A stretch of DNA of 64,000 bases. It comes from Paraburkholderia atlantica (lineage in GTDB: Bacteria; Pseudomonadota; Gammaproteobacteria; Burkholderiales; Burkholderiaceae). The stretch spans positions 1 through 64,000 of the forward strand of contig NZ_WHNQ01000007.1 in NCBI RefSeq assembly GCF_009362785.1, in the 5' to 3' direction. Position 1 is the first letter of the stretch. Every line of letters starts with the position of its first letter. The translations under genes were made by a program, and so were the position numbers. Below the pieces are notes generated by a model, which did not search any database, was not told the origin of the DNA, and was given only the letters and a program-made list of their open reading frames with translations. Positions 32,962 through 42,723 of the stretch are shown in pieces.

Positions 32962-33828
32962 TTACGGCTCGCGCCTGACGGACGCGATCAGAGCGTCCAG
33001 CTTGTCCGCGGTCCTGCACTCGTCAAGCGGCGTGTAGACGGTGAGCTTGCGATCAGAGCCGTCCAGCAGCGCGAAACTGGTGTATTCGAAGACCATCAGG
33101 CCTTTTCGCGGATGCCTGATGCGCTTGATATTCGATAACGGATTGAGCACTTCGTGTCTGCGCCACCACGCATTGAATTCGTTACTCCTGTGTCGCAGCG
33201 TCGATATCAACCGCTCAAAATCAGGATCGCCCACGTAGCGTGCGCTGTCGTTGCGGAACATCGCAAGGGACGCCCGCGCCACTTCCTCCCAGTCAACGAG
33301 CAAACGACGGTGCCGCACATTGGCGAAAACCATAAACATCAGATTGCGCTCATCCGCCGAAAGCTGCCCATAGTCACCGAACACCAGGGTGGCTGCTCGA
33401 TTCCAGCCCAGGATATCCCAGCGACGGCCAGTGACGTAAGCGGGTTGGCCCGACAGGCTGGCAAGCATCCTTTGCACCGGTTCTTCGAGCTTCTCTGGAT
33501 TCGTCGACCGGACTTCCGGCGACGGACGATCGCTCAGTACGAACAGATGCCGCCGCTCAACGGCATCCAGTCGCAACGCGTCCGCGATTGCCATCAGCAC
33601 ATCTTCAGACGCGCGGACATCGCGCCCCTGTTCGAGCCACGTGTACCACGTGGTGCCGACGTCCGCGAGCATCGCGACTTCCTCGCGTCGCAGCCCTGGC
33701 GTGCGTCGTCGAAAACCGTCAGGCAAACCGACCGCGGCCGGACTCAAGTGCTCGCGCCGCGACCTCAGGAAGGCGCCTAGCTCGCAACGGCGTCTGTCGG
33801 CGGCCGAGGTTCTGACGTTCATCGTCAT
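32962..33828 (-). CDS. XRE/MmyB-type transcription regulator
   Basis: 288 residues. N-terminal helix-turn-helix (LGAFLRSRREHLSPAAVGLP, TPGLRREEVAMLADVGTTWY, TWLEQGRDVRAS) followed by the MmyB-like ligand-binding domain (GRRWDILGWNRAATLVFGDY, HPRKGLMVFEYTSFALL). Regulators of this type commonly control a divergent short-chain dehydrogenase. That arrangement is present here, with the SDR starting 97 bp away on the other strand. Confidence 0.92.
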   Translation of the reverse strand: MTMNVRTSAADRRRCELGAFLRSRREHLSPAAVGLPDGFRRRTPGLRREEVAMLADVGTTWYTWLEQGRDVRASEDVLMAIADALRLDAVERRHLFVLSDRPSPEVRSTNPEKLEEPVQRMLASLSGQPAYVTGRRWDILGWNRAATLVFGDYGQLSADERNLMFMVFANVRHRRLLVDWEEVARASLAMFRNDSARYVGDPDFERLISTLRHRSNEFNAWWRRHEVLNPLSNIKRIRHPRKGLMVFEYTSFALLDGSDRKLTVYTPLDECRTADKLDALIASVRREP

Positions 33829-33924
33829 CGTGGTAGTTCCCTATACCAGTATCGATCCAGCACTGTTTGTCGCGCGGCAGAGCGCACAGCATGAAGATGA
33901 AATCAACTTCCAGTCTATTCAATC

Positions 33925-34752
33925 ATGAACATGACGAACAAGCTTGCGCTGGTTACCGGTTCCACCGACGGACTCGGACGCTCCGTCGCGAAGCGACTGG
34001 CAGCCCAGGGCGCACATGTGCTTATTCACGGGCGAAACATGGAACGGGGCGAATACATGGTTCGCGAGATAGCCGGTGCGGGAGGCAAGGCCACTTTTTA
34101 TCCGGCTGATTTGTCTACGTTCGCGGAAGTTCGATCGCTGGCGAGCGCGATCGGACGCGCACACGATCAACTCGACTTGCTGATCAACAACGCCGGCATC
34201 GGCACTGGTTCGCCCGGCTCGATCAGGCAAGTCACGGCGGATGGAATCGAATTGCGGTTCGCTGTGAACTACCTCGCGGGTTTTGCCCTGACCAGGCTTC
34301 TGCTGCCTCTTTTGCTGAAGGGCTCCAGATCGCGGATTGTCAATGTTGCGTCCGTGGGACAACGCCCGATCGATTTCGACGACGTGATGTTGAGCCACGG
34401 CTATAGCGGTACCCTGGCCTATTGCCAGAGCAAACTCGCGCAAATCATGTTCACGTTCGATCTGGCCGACGAACTGGCCCGGACCAGTGTGACGGCGAAT
34501 TGTCTGCATCCCGCCACATACATGGATACAACCATGGTGAGGAATGGCGGAATCACGCCTCTGAGCACGGTCGCGGAAGGTGTGGACGCGGTTCTTCATC
34601 TTGCGGCCACCACCGGAATGGAAGGCCGCACGGGCCTGTATTTCGACGGCACAAGGCTCGCCAGAGCTCATCCCGATGCCTACAACCCCGCGATTCGCAA
34701 GCGGCTGCGTCAGCTCAGCTTTCAGTTGACGGACCCCTCGCTGGCACATTGA
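33925..34752 (+). CDS. Short-chain dehydrogenase/reductase (SDR)
   Basis: 275 residues. NAD(P)-binding TGSTDGLGRSVAKRL at the N-terminus, NNAGIGTG, catalytic Ser in VNVASVGQRP, and YCQSK as the YxxxK pair (about residue 173). The variant near the active site (HGYSGTLAYCQSKLAQIMFT) is of the retinol-dehydrogenase-like type. Substrate unknown. Divergent from the MmyB regulator that probably controls it; a second SDR follows 73 bp downstream. Confidence 0.9.
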   Translation: MNMTNKLALVTGSTDGLGRSVAKRLAAQGAHVLIHGRNMERGEYMVREIAGAGGKATFYPADLSTFAEVRSLASAIGRAHDQLDLLINNAGIGTGSPGSIRQVTADGIELRFAVNYLAGFALTRLLLPLLLKGSRSRIVNVASVGQRPIDFDDVMLSHGYSGTLAYCQSKLAQIMFTFDLADELARTSVTANCLHPATYMDTTMVRNGGITPLSTVAEGVDAVLHLAATTGMEGRTGLYFDGTRLARAHPDAYNPAIRKRLRQLSFQLTDPSLAH

Positions 34753-34825
34753 CACATCGAACTTCGATGTCGGTCCGCCTGGGTTCCGGATACCCGGCAT
34801 TTCTCAAAGAGCGGAAACTTCAACC

Positions 34826-35572
34826 ATGTCACAACATGTCTTCATTGTCGGCGGCTCTTCCGGAATCGGCTTCGCTACCGCGAGCCGGCTACTGGATCGG
34901 AGATACGCGGTCACGATCGCCGGGCGAGACTCCGCAAAACTGGCCAAAGCGAAGGTCGCGCTGCGCGACGCTGCAAATACGGTGAGATTCGATGCATCCG
35001 ATACATCGACCATCGCCGGTACGTTTGCCGAGGTCGGCGCGATCGATCACCTGGTTCTCGCGCTCGGCAGTGGCAAGGGCGGAGGCCCGTTTTCAGGCGT
35101 CAGTCTCGATGCGGTGCGGATGGGATTCGACGAGAAAGTGTTTCCTCATTTCGCGTGTGCCCAGGCGGCGCTTGCGTCGATTGCGAAAACCGGAAGTATC
35201 ACTTTTCTCTCTGCCGTGTCGGCACACTCGGCCATGCCCGGAACAGCGGGCCTCGGCGCAGCGAACGCGGCGATTGCTGCGATCGTGCCGATCCTCGCGG
35301 CAGAGCTGCGCCCGTTGCGGATCAATGCAGTTTCGCCTGGTGTCATTGATACGCCGTGGTGGGACTTTCTGTCGGCGAAAGATAAGGAATCCGCTTTTGC
35401 CGGTTATGCGGCGATTACGCCGGTAGGACGAATTGGCCAGCCTGACGACGTTGCCATGGCGATTGAGTTTCTGATTTCGAACTCGTTCATGTCGGGGCAA
35501 ACCATCATATGCGACGGTGGAATCGGTCTGGAGTCGACTGGTCGGGCCGTACCTTCGACCGATCCTCGCTGA
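34826..35572 (+). CDS. Short-chain dehydrogenase/reductase (SDR)
   Basis: 248 residues with GGSSGIGFATASRL for cofactor binding, the helix FSGVSLDAVRMGFDEKVFPH, and a catalytic region TFLSAVSAHSAMPGTAGLGA. The usual YxxxK is replaced by a segment without Tyr (MPGTAGLGAANAAIAAIVPI), so the classical catalytic tyrosine is not evident. It ends with the standard GQTIICDGG. Likely co-transcribed with the preceding SDR. Activity uncertain. Confidence 0.82.
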   Translation: MSQHVFIVGGSSGIGFATASRLLDRRYAVTIAGRDSAKLAKAKVALRDAANTVRFDASDTSTIAGTFAEVGAIDHLVLALGSGKGGGPFSGVSLDAVRMGFDEKVFPHFACAQAALASIAKTGSITFLSAVSAHSAMPGTAGLGAANAAIAAIVPILAAELRPLRINAVSPGVIDTPWWDFLSAKDKESAFAGYAAITPVGRIGQPDDVAMAIEFLISNSFMSGQTIICDGGIGLESTGRAVPSTDPR

Positions 35573-35624
35573 CGATGACCGCGGAATCGACCGTGTAGCG
35601 TCGAAGAGTTGAACCCGCTACGCA

Positions 35625-36014
35625 TCACTTGTCACCGGTGGGAACGATGCCCGCCGCCTCGACCATCAGGACCACCGTTTTCTCAGGTGCTCGAGGGCGA
35701 TGCAGCAGGCCTTTATGCACGACGAACGCTTGTCCCGGGCCTAAATCAACGACCCGCTCCTCGAGGTCGATCAGGAAGCGTCCGCTAACGACGTAAAAAA
35801 ATTCGTCCTCCGCGTCATGTTTGTGCCAATGATATTCGCCCTCGACGACACCCAGCCGGACTACCGATTCGTTCACCTGACATAGCGTCTGGTTGTACCA
35901 GGGATGGCGGTTTGCCGCCACGAGGGCGGGCACGTCGATGACTTCGCCGCAGGAGTAAAGGACGTTAAGGCGAGTCAGATAGGGAAAGGCATCGGTGCTC
36001 ACATCAGTCTCCAT
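35625..36014 (-). CDS. Cupin-domain protein
   Basis: 129 residues forming a single small beta-barrel. Cupin motif 1 is EGEYHWHKHDAEDEFFYVVS with HxH and Glu metal ligands, and motif 2 is PGQAFVVHKGLLHRPRAP. Substrate unknown; small cupins of this kind can be isomerases, dioxygenases or sensors. Starts 71 bp after the AraC regulator stop on the same strand. Confidence 0.85.
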   Translation of the reverse strand: METDVSTDAFPYLTRLNVLYSCGEVIDVPALVAANRHPWYNQTLCQVNESVVRLGVVEGEYHWHKHDAEDEFFYVVSGRFLIDLEERVVDLGPGQAFVVHKGLLHRPRAPEKTVVLMVEAAGIVPTGDK

Positions 36015-36085
36015 GAACGTTAGTTCGTGTCGAAGATGCGAGCCACTTTAGGCCGCGGCAGTTCTGTTGGTCTTGTACCGGACCG

Positions 36086-36928
36086 TCAATCTTTGGTACA
36101 GGAGCGATCTTCGAGCAACTGCGCGCGATACGCGCCTGGTGTGAGCCCCATCCTGCGCCGAAACACGCGCGTAAAGTGGCTTTGGTCGGCGAAACCGGCG
36201 TCCTGAGCAATCGCTTTGAGCGAATGGCGTCCACTGGTCAATTGAGCGCATGCGAAATCGAGTCGAAGCTGGCGCACGTATTCTCCGACAGTACAGCCAT
36301 AGTGCTTGCGGAATTCTCGCGCGAGGTGGTCGGCGCAAACATGGCTGTCCGAAGCGATTTCGTCCAATGTCAACGCGTCACGAAAACGATCGTGCAGCAA
36401 TGCTTCCACGCGGGCGAGCCATCGACGTGAACCGCCGACCGTCGCCGTACGCGGAGCGGCCCGCTCGCAGGCCGCAAGAAGTTCGAGTACCAGCCCTTCA
36501 ACTGCTAGCGACGTCGCTGAATCCTGCTCACGGCACTCGCGGACCAGACGGCGCATGAACGACAGCGGAGCTCCGCTGGCAAAGTCACCCGGCCGATCGA
36601 GGACTTGGGTCCGGCCACCAAGCCGCTCTAGCCACGAGGACGAAAATTCGACATGGAGCGCCTTGCCGCCGGCGCCGTACCAGCAATTTGCGTGCGGCAC
36701 GCCTGCGGGAAAAAGCGTTAAGGACATCGGCCCGTCTTCGCCACGGCGTGACGGCCAGGATCGTGTACCGCAGCCGTCCAGTACGAAACAGAAAAACGGA
36801 TTCACATGTTCGTGCTGCGGAATGATGAGATCCGTTGCGAATTGGGTCTCCACGACCGAGATTCCATCATCCCGGTATTGCAGGGTGGTAGTGCCGAAAT
36901 AGTCGCCCGGCTCGAGTACCCGTAGCAT
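36086..36928 (-). CDS. AraC-family transcription regulator
   Basis: 280 residues. N-terminal cupin-like sensor (LIIPQHEHVNPFFCFVLDGC, LTLFPAGVPHANCWYG) and C-terminal double HTH (LTLDEIASDSHVCADHLARE, LKAIAQDAGFADQSHFTRVF, RRRMGLTPGAYR). The downstream cupin gene lies on the same strand and is a likely target or co-transcribed partner. Confidence 0.92.
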   Translation of the reverse strand: MLRVLEPGDYFGTTTLQYRDDGISVVETQFATDLIIPQHEHVNPFFCFVLDGCGTRSWPSRRGEDGPMSLTLFPAGVPHANCWYGAGGKALHVEFSSSWLERLGGRTQVLDRPGDFASGAPLSFMRRLVRECREQDSATSLAVEGLVLELLAACERAAPRTATVGGSRRWLARVEALLHDRFRDALTLDEIASDSHVCADHLAREFRKHYGCTVGEYVRQLRLDFACAQLTSGRHSLKAIAQDAGFADQSHFTRVFRRRMGLTPGAYRAQLLEDRSCTKD

Positions 36929-37305
36929 GGGACTGCTCCCAATGAAAGGATGCAGTCGATATTACACACTTCCATGGAACCGTTCGGAAGGCAGTGCCCC
37001 GCAAGTCGTCTACGACCACTTTATTGCAAGATTATTTTTACGTTTAAATTACGATTACATATCAATCGATAGACAATTTTTGTAAATATTCATTCGCAAT
37101 GCGCATGGTTCAAACATGTCATTCCACTGACATTCGCAGCTGACTAAATATTGCGGTGCTGAAGCTCCAGAGTGGCGCCGTTTCAATGCATTCCGCCTGG
37201 ACGTCTCGCTGGCACATTTCCGCGATCAGGAGCAACACACCTGACAAATGATTCCGCTTTAATCCAATTTTGGCTATTTTGTTTTGATTATCTGGGAGAA
37301 ACAAA
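36929..37305. other. AT-rich intergenic promoter region
   Basis: 377 bp between the divergent AraC gene and the secreted phosphoesterase gene, with a markedly AT-rich core at 37015-37100. It must contain both promoters. I see no gene in it. Confidence 0.5.
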
Positions 37306-40191
37306 ATGCATCGAAATCTCATTCACTCTGGATTTGCATTAGGATTATTGACGAGCTGCATTGCATTTGCGGCACCGCAGGGCGACATGGAGCTTCTGCC
37401 GACTGGCCAGTTCATCTCCCCGAAAGCCATACCAGGTGCCGTGCAGCAGTTGCTCAACCCGCAGCTTTCGGCAAAGCCGACCCAGATCGTCAGCGGCGCC
37501 ATCAAGTCACAACTCAGCCCGGATGGCAACACGCTCGCCGTGATTACGGCCGGCTATAACACCGTCTACACGGGCGCCAGCAACAGCACGCTGGACAAGA
37601 CCGACTCGACCCAGTACATCTTCATCTACGACGTGTCGGGCGCTAACAAGGCCACCCCGAAGCTCGTGCAGGCCATCCACCAGAACAATGCGTTCGATGG
37701 CCTCGCATGGAATGGCAACCAAACCCTGTACGGCACCGGCGGCGCTGACGACGCCGTTTATGTCTATAGCCGCCCGTCGGCTCTTCCGTCGGCCCAATGG
37801 TCGCAAACCGCAGCCATCGCCCTGAACCACGGCAAGGGTATCGGCTCGGGGGTGAAGCCGAACGCCGGTGGCCTCGCTCTCTCTGGCAATGGCAGGATCC
37901 TCGTCGTTGCCAACAACTACAACGACTCGATTACCATCATCGACACGACGTCGAACACCGTCATGTCGGAATATGATCTGCGTCCGTTCAATACGTCGGG
38001 CACGCAGGGCGTTGCCGGTGGCGAATATCCGTGGGCCGTTTCGCTGAAATCCGACGACACGGCGTTCGTCTCGTCAGTGCGCGACCGTGAAGTCGTGGTG
38101 CTCAATCTGTCGAACCCGGCCGCACCGCAATTCATCACTCGCATTCCGGTGAAAGGAAATGCCTACGGAATGACTCTCTCGCCAGATCAGTCCAAGCTCT
38201 ACGTCGCCGTGTCGAATACCGACCAGGTTGCGGTCATCGATACGGCCAGCCACCGGGTCGAGAAGACGATCGACATCGCCCGCCAGTCCGGCGACGGCGA
38301 TGACCACGGCAGCGGCAACAACAGGAAGTACAGCGGCCGCGACACGGTCAACGTAACCGTATCGCGCGACGGGCGAACCCTGTATGCGGTCAACAACGGC
38401 GACAATTCGATCGCCGTGATCTCGCTCGATGGCAACGAGGGCTACCACGTCACCGGCCTGATCCCGACCGCGTATGCGCCCAAGGACGTCACGCTGAGCG
38501 CCGACGGCTCGCAGATGTACATCATCAACGGCAAGTCGAACACCGGCCCGAACCCGCTGTACACGTCGGGCACGACGGCCCAGTACCAGTTCGGTCTCGA
38601 GCAGAGCAGCCTCGTGAGCGCACCGGTCCCGAGGGGCGACGTGCTTGCCCGGCTGACGAGCCAGGTCGACGAGAACAACCACTATTCGGTCAGAGAGTCG
38701 CAGAGCGACCGCCAGACGATGAATTTCCTGCACGATCACATCAAGCACGTGATCTATGTCGTCAAGGAAAACCGGACGTTCGACCAGATTCTCGGCGACC
38801 TCGGCAACGGCTCGAACGGAGATCCGTCGCTGACGATGTATGGCAAGGCCACCACCCCGAACTTCCACAATATCGCTGGCAACTTCGTCACGATCGACAA
38901 CTTCGCCGATCCGGGCGACGGCTCGATGGATGGCTGGTCGTGGGTGCAGCACGCGCACGTCACGCCGACCGAGGAAGTTTCGCAGCAGGAAAACTACGCC
39001 GGCGTGAGCCGCGGCATGTCGTATGAATCCGAAGGCGCCAATCGCGGTCTGCCGGTTGGCCTCGCCACCACCGCCATGCGCGATGGCGCCTCGGGCGGGG
39101 CCTACAGTACGGTCACATCGTCGCTGCCGGGCGGCACGGCCAATGCGCTGCCGGGTATCGCCGACATTTCGGTACCGGATGCGCCGTTCGGCTATCAGAA
39201 GGCGAGCATCTACGACGCGGTGCTGCAAGCCGGCGGTACGGTCCGCAACTACGGCGGCATGGTCAACAACACCGGTTCGATCGGCACGATTGCGAGCCCC
39301 CTCCTCAACCCGTTTGCCGCCGGCAACATTCAGGCGTACCCGCTCAAGCCGTCGCTCGTCACGCTGACGGACCCGTACTACCGCGGCTTCGATCAGGCCT
39401 ATCCGGACACCTTCCGCGAACTCGAATGGAACCGCGAGTTCCAGCAGTACGTCGCGAACGGCCGTCTGCCGTCGTTTGAATTCGTCCGCATGGGTTCCGA
39501 TCACACCGGCAGCTATGCGCAGAACGTCGGTCAGATGGGGACGGCTGAACAGGAGCAAGCGGATAACGACTTCGCGGTGGGCAAGCTGATCGAGACGGTC
39601 GCACACAGCCCGTACGCGAAAAGCACGCTGATCGTGGTGGTCGAGGACGACTCGCAGGCCGGTTCTGATCACGTCGACTCGCATCGCGCCCCGGCCTACG
39701 TCGTTGGCGCATACGTGAAGAAGAACGCCGTTGTCAGCACCGCGTACAGCCAGGTGAACGCGATCCGTACCATGGAAGACGTGCTCGGCACCCAGCACAT
39801 CAATCTGAACACCGCGTATGCGCAACCGATGGCCGACGTCTTCGACACTGGCTCGGATGGTTCGTGGACCTACACTGCGGTTGCATCGACGATTCTGAGA
39901 GGTACGAACGTGGGCAATGTGGCCACCGGCCCGACGTCCGGCGGCAACGACGGCAACCAGTATGCACAGGGGCCGGACATTCATCCGCTGCATGACGCGA
40001 CTTACTGGGCAAGCGTGACGAAGGGCTTCGATTTCTCCAGGGAGGATCGCGTTCCGCCGGAGCTCTTCAACCGCGTGCTGTGGACCGGCGTGATGGGAGA
40101 CAAGCCGTATCCGGTGCCGCATTCGATCTACACGAAGATGTCTGCCGAGGGTACGAAGACGGTCGCCGCTGCCGACGACGATGACGATTGA
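37306..40191 (+). CDS. Secreted YVTN beta-propeller/alkaline-phosphatase-superfamily phosphoesterase
   Basis: 961 residues from ATG 37306 behind GGGAGAA. Signal peptide to about residue 23 (LLTSCIAFA). Residues about 60-440 form a YncE-like propeller with repeated blades (SPDQSKLYVAVSNTDQVAVI, SRDGRTLYAVNNGDNSIAVI, SADGSQMYIINGKSN). Residues about 480-930 look like a phosphoesterase: YVVKENRTFDQILGDLGNGS, STLIVVVEDDSQAGSDHVDS, HRAPAYVVGAYV with the metal-binding Asp/His cluster. Ends in an Asp run. Probably periplasmic phosphate scavenging; exact substrate unknown. Confidence 0.85.
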   Translation: MHRNLIHSGFALGLLTSCIAFAAPQGDMELLPTGQFISPKAIPGAVQQLLNPQLSAKPTQIVSGAIKSQLSPDGNTLAVITAGYNTVYTGASNSTLDKTDSTQYIFIYDVSGANKATPKLVQAIHQNNAFDGLAWNGNQTLYGTGGADDAVYVYSRPSALPSAQWSQTAAIALNHGKGIGSGVKPNAGGLALSGNGRILVVANNYNDSITIIDTTSNTVMSEYDLRPFNTSGTQGVAGGEYPWAVSLKSDDTAFVSSVRDREVVVLNLSNPAAPQFITRIPVKGNAYGMTLSPDQSKLYVAVSNTDQVAVIDTASHRVEKTIDIARQSGDGDDHGSGNNRKYSGRDTVNVTVSRDGRTLYAVNNGDNSIAVISLDGNEGYHVTGLIPTAYAPKDVTLSADGSQMYIINGKSNTGPNPLYTSGTTAQYQFGLEQSSLVSAPVPRGDVLARLTSQVDENNHYSVRESQSDRQTMNFLHDHIKHVIYVVKENRTFDQILGDLGNGSNGDPSLTMYGKATTPNFHNIAGNFVTIDNFADPGDGSMDGWSWVQHAHVTPTEEVSQQENYAGVSRGMSYESEGANRGLPVGLATTAMRDGASGGAYSTVTSSLPGGTANALPGIADISVPDAPFGYQKASIYDAVLQAGGTVRNYGGMVNNTGSIGTIASPLLNPFAAGNIQAYPLKPSLVTLTDPYYRGFDQAYPDTFRELEWNREFQQYVANGRLPSFEFVRMGSDHTGSYAQNVGQMGTAEQEQADNDFAVGKLIETVAHSPYAKSTLIVVVEDDSQAGSDHVDSHRAPAYVVGAYVKKNAVVSTAYSQVNAIRTMEDVLGTQHINLNTAYAQPMADVFDTGSDGSWTYTAVASTILRGTNVGNVATGPTSGGNDGNQYAQGPDIHPLHDATYWASVTKGFDFSREDRVPPELFNRVLWTGVMGDKPYPVPHSIYTKMSAEGTKTVAAADDDDD

Positions 40192-40240
40192 TCGAGGGTT
40201 CGCATCGCCCGTCGCGCTGCACGCGCAGTAGCAGCCATCG

Positions 40241-40272
40241 GCGGGCGGCTATCCATATGGACAGCCGCCCGC
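40241..40272. terminator. Hairpin between convergent genes (probable bidirectional terminator)
   Basis: GCGGGCGGCT (40241-40250) pairs perfectly with AGCCGCCCGC (40263-40272); the 12-base loop contains the palindrome TCCATATGGA. No long T run follows, but position between two converging stop codons supports a terminator. Confidence 0.6.
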
Positions 40273-40284
40273 TGCCGTGCACGA

Positions 40285-42537
40285 TCAAAAGTCCGCGTGC
40301 AGGCGAACGTACGCGGCTAGCGGCGAGCCGAGGTAGGCACCGACCACGTTGGTGGCGATGAAGTAGCGCTGGTTGGTGACGTTGTCGATGTTCAGATCGG
40401 CCCCCCAGTGACGCTCCGCGTAACCGAACTGCAGGTTCGCGATCACGGAAGCCGGTGCCCAGTCGTAGCCGTTGGCAAAGCCGTTCGTCATCCGGCTCAT
40501 GTAATCAATGCCGGCACCCGCATGAAAACCCGCCCTGCCGAAGAGGCTGAAGCGGTATGTCGTCCACAGGTTCGCCATAAAGGCGGGCACGCCCTGCGGG
40601 GCCGTTCCGACCGCGCCCGGGGTGTCCGGGCTATAAGTGATATGCGCCTGCTGTCCGGTAAAGTTCGCGTACACGTGCCAGTTCGACGTGAGATCCGCGT
40701 CGAACGAAGCTTCGCCGCCGCGCGTGCGCTGCGAATCGAACGCGAGTTGGTCTTCACCGAACGGAGTCGCCACGTGTTCCCGCTTTACGTCGAACAGCGC
40801 GGTGTTGAGCACGTAGCGCCCGTCGTCGAACGACCACTTGACGCCCAGTTCGTATTGCAGCGCTGATTCCGGCGGGCCGACGGAAAATGCCGTGTTTTCG
40901 GAGTTGAAATTCGCGAGATAGCTGCGCGATACGCCGAAATATGGCGTCATCCACGGGCTCAGCTTGTACAACATCCCGGCGCTCCAACTGGTCGGGGCAT
41001 CGTTGCGCGTGTACGTGTTGCCAGGAACCAGCGTGATGCCGTCGTTGGCCGTGCGATTCGGCTCGCCGGGGACCGGGTTCAGCGTCAGCGACGTACCGAA
41101 CCAGTCCTTGCGCACGCCGGCGCGGAGCTTGAATCTATCCGTCACGTCCACCTGATCGGTCGCGTAAAGGCTGTAAAAGTTCGCGCTCACATGATCGTTC
41201 TGGCACGAGTGAGACGGCGCGCACTGGAAGTGCAGGCTTGCGACGGATGTTTCCAGCGGCACCGGTGCGAAGATGTCGCTTATGTCCGGAAGGTCTGCTG
41301 TCGTCTTCGCGCTGTTGAGATCCTGGTTCAGGTATTCGAAGCCCGTCAGCAGCGTATGGTGGATGCTGCCTGTCGAGAATTTCCACACGGGTTCCATCTG
41401 GTAGTCGAACGTGTTGAGCGAATCGTCCTGATCGCGCAACTGGCGGCCGACGAATGCGTTGCCCTTGACCTTCGCGTGCGTGCTGTCGCCGTTGCTGTAG
41501 AAGTCCAGCGTGTGATGCATGTATGACAGGCGATTATTGATCGTCAGGTAGTCGCTGATGCGCCACTCGTCCGTCAGCGTGGCGCGGATGTAGTTGCCGT
41601 GCGCGTTCGCGAATGGCGTCGAATATTTGGCGTTGAACGGGACATTGCGAATCGGCGCCCCCTTGTAGTAGATGATCCCGTATGAGTCGGGCGTTGCCAT
41701 GTACTGTTGCGCGTCGATCGAGAATTCGACCTTGTGGTCGCCGATTTTCCATTGCAGATCGGGACGGATTTCCCGGTTCCAGGACGCCAGGGCGCGGTAG
41801 CCGTCCGAGCGGCCGGCGCTGGCGTCAAAACGATAGTTCAGTCCGTCGATGCCGGTTGGACCGGTGACATAGCCACTCGCGTTGACCGTACCGAAAGAGC
41901 CGGCCTGGATATCGCCGCCCCAGTGGAACTGCGCGGACGGCGTGTAGTGGACCAGGTTGATCGAGCCGCCCGGAGGGCCGCTGCCTAGCAGCGCCGACCC
42001 CGGACCTTTGAGCACCTCGATGCGCTCGACGCCCAGCAGCGAATGCATTGGGCCGTTGACCTGATCGCCGTCCGAGAAGCCGTCGTCATAGGTCTGCGCC
42101 TGCAGGCCACGGATCATGAAGTGGTCGGTGAAGCCCTTCGAATCGGTACCACCGTAGTTCACGCCGGACACGTTGCCTTTGCGGATCGCATCCTGCAACG
42201 ACATCGCGCCTTGTTCGTCGAGAATGCCGCGCGGGACGATCTCCACGCTCATCGGCAGGTCGCCGAGCGGAGTGCCGGTCTTGCTAACGCCCACGATCTG
42301 TTCGGGATCGTCCACGTTATCGGGAGCGGCCGCTGGTCTGGTCGCATTGACAACGATGGGTCTTAGAGTGACCGGCGCTTCAGTCGGTTGAGCGGCCGCG
42401 GGTTGAGTCTGCTGTGCATTCGCACCGTTGGCGAGCGACAACATTGCAGCGGAGACGGCGATGGCGATTCTGGATGGCGATGGTCTCATTGACTCCATTC
42501 CATTGCGGCACATTGCATCGGCTTCATGCTGTGGCAA
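40285..42537 (-). CDS. TonB-dependent siderophore receptor
   Basis: 750 residues as the longest frame; starts at 42489 (MRPSPSRIAIAVSAAMLSLA, a clean signal peptide ending GANAQ) are equally likely. The plug domain has VSKTGTPLGDLPMSVEIVPR, LQDAIRKGNVSGVNYGGTDS, FMIRGLQAQTYDDGF and VERIEVLKGPGSALLGSGPP. A 22-strand barrel ends in the canonical aromatic terminus AAYVRLHADF. Pattern fits ferri-siderophore receptors of the FhuA/FpvA group; no N-terminal signalling domain. Ligand unknown. Confidence 0.92.
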   Translation of the reverse strand: MPQHEADAMCRNGMESMRPSPSRIAIAVSAAMLSLANGANAQQTQPAAAQPTEAPVTLRPIVVNATRPAAAPDNVDDPEQIVGVSKTGTPLGDLPMSVEIVPRGILDEQGAMSLQDAIRKGNVSGVNYGGTDSKGFTDHFMIRGLQAQTYDDGFSDGDQVNGPMHSLLGVERIEVLKGPGSALLGSGPPGGSINLVHYTPSAQFHWGGDIQAGSFGTVNASGYVTGPTGIDGLNYRFDASAGRSDGYRALASWNREIRPDLQWKIGDHKVEFSIDAQQYMATPDSYGIIYYKGAPIRNVPFNAKYSTPFANAHGNYIRATLTDEWRISDYLTINNRLSYMHHTLDFYSNGDSTHAKVKGNAFVGRQLRDQDDSLNTFDYQMEPVWKFSTGSIHHTLLTGFEYLNQDLNSAKTTADLPDISDIFAPVPLETSVASLHFQCAPSHSCQNDHVSANFYSLYATDQVDVTDRFKLRAGVRKDWFGTSLTLNPVPGEPNRTANDGITLVPGNTYTRNDAPTSWSAGMLYKLSPWMTPYFGVSRSYLANFNSENTAFSVGPPESALQYELGVKWSFDDGRYVLNTALFDVKREHVATPFGEDQLAFDSQRTRGGEASFDADLTSNWHVYANFTGQQAHITYSPDTPGAVGTAPQGVPAFMANLWTTYRFSLFGRAGFHAGAGIDYMSRMTNGFANGYDWAPASVIANLQFGYAERHWGADLNIDNVTNQRYFIATNVVGAYLGSPLAAYVRLHADF

Positions 42538-42723
42538 ACAAATCCTGAGTGTTCCTGCCCTTCGACCCGCGAAATTTATCGTTTGCGCGTGTCACAGACA
42601 TGAACAGTCACACGGCCAACGAATGCGAAATCGTTGTCGTGTAATCGCGACGCCATCGCTTTCTATCGAGGGGCGGCCTACGCGACCTCGCATCGGAAAT
42701 GCCCATGCAGCTATGCGGATCGC

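Noticed and set aside
38074..40122. 682-residue minus-strand open frame antisense to the phosphoesterase
   Set aside because: Arg/Val/Asp-rich shadow of a well-supported gene with signal peptide and ribosome site on the plus strand; no family features of its own.
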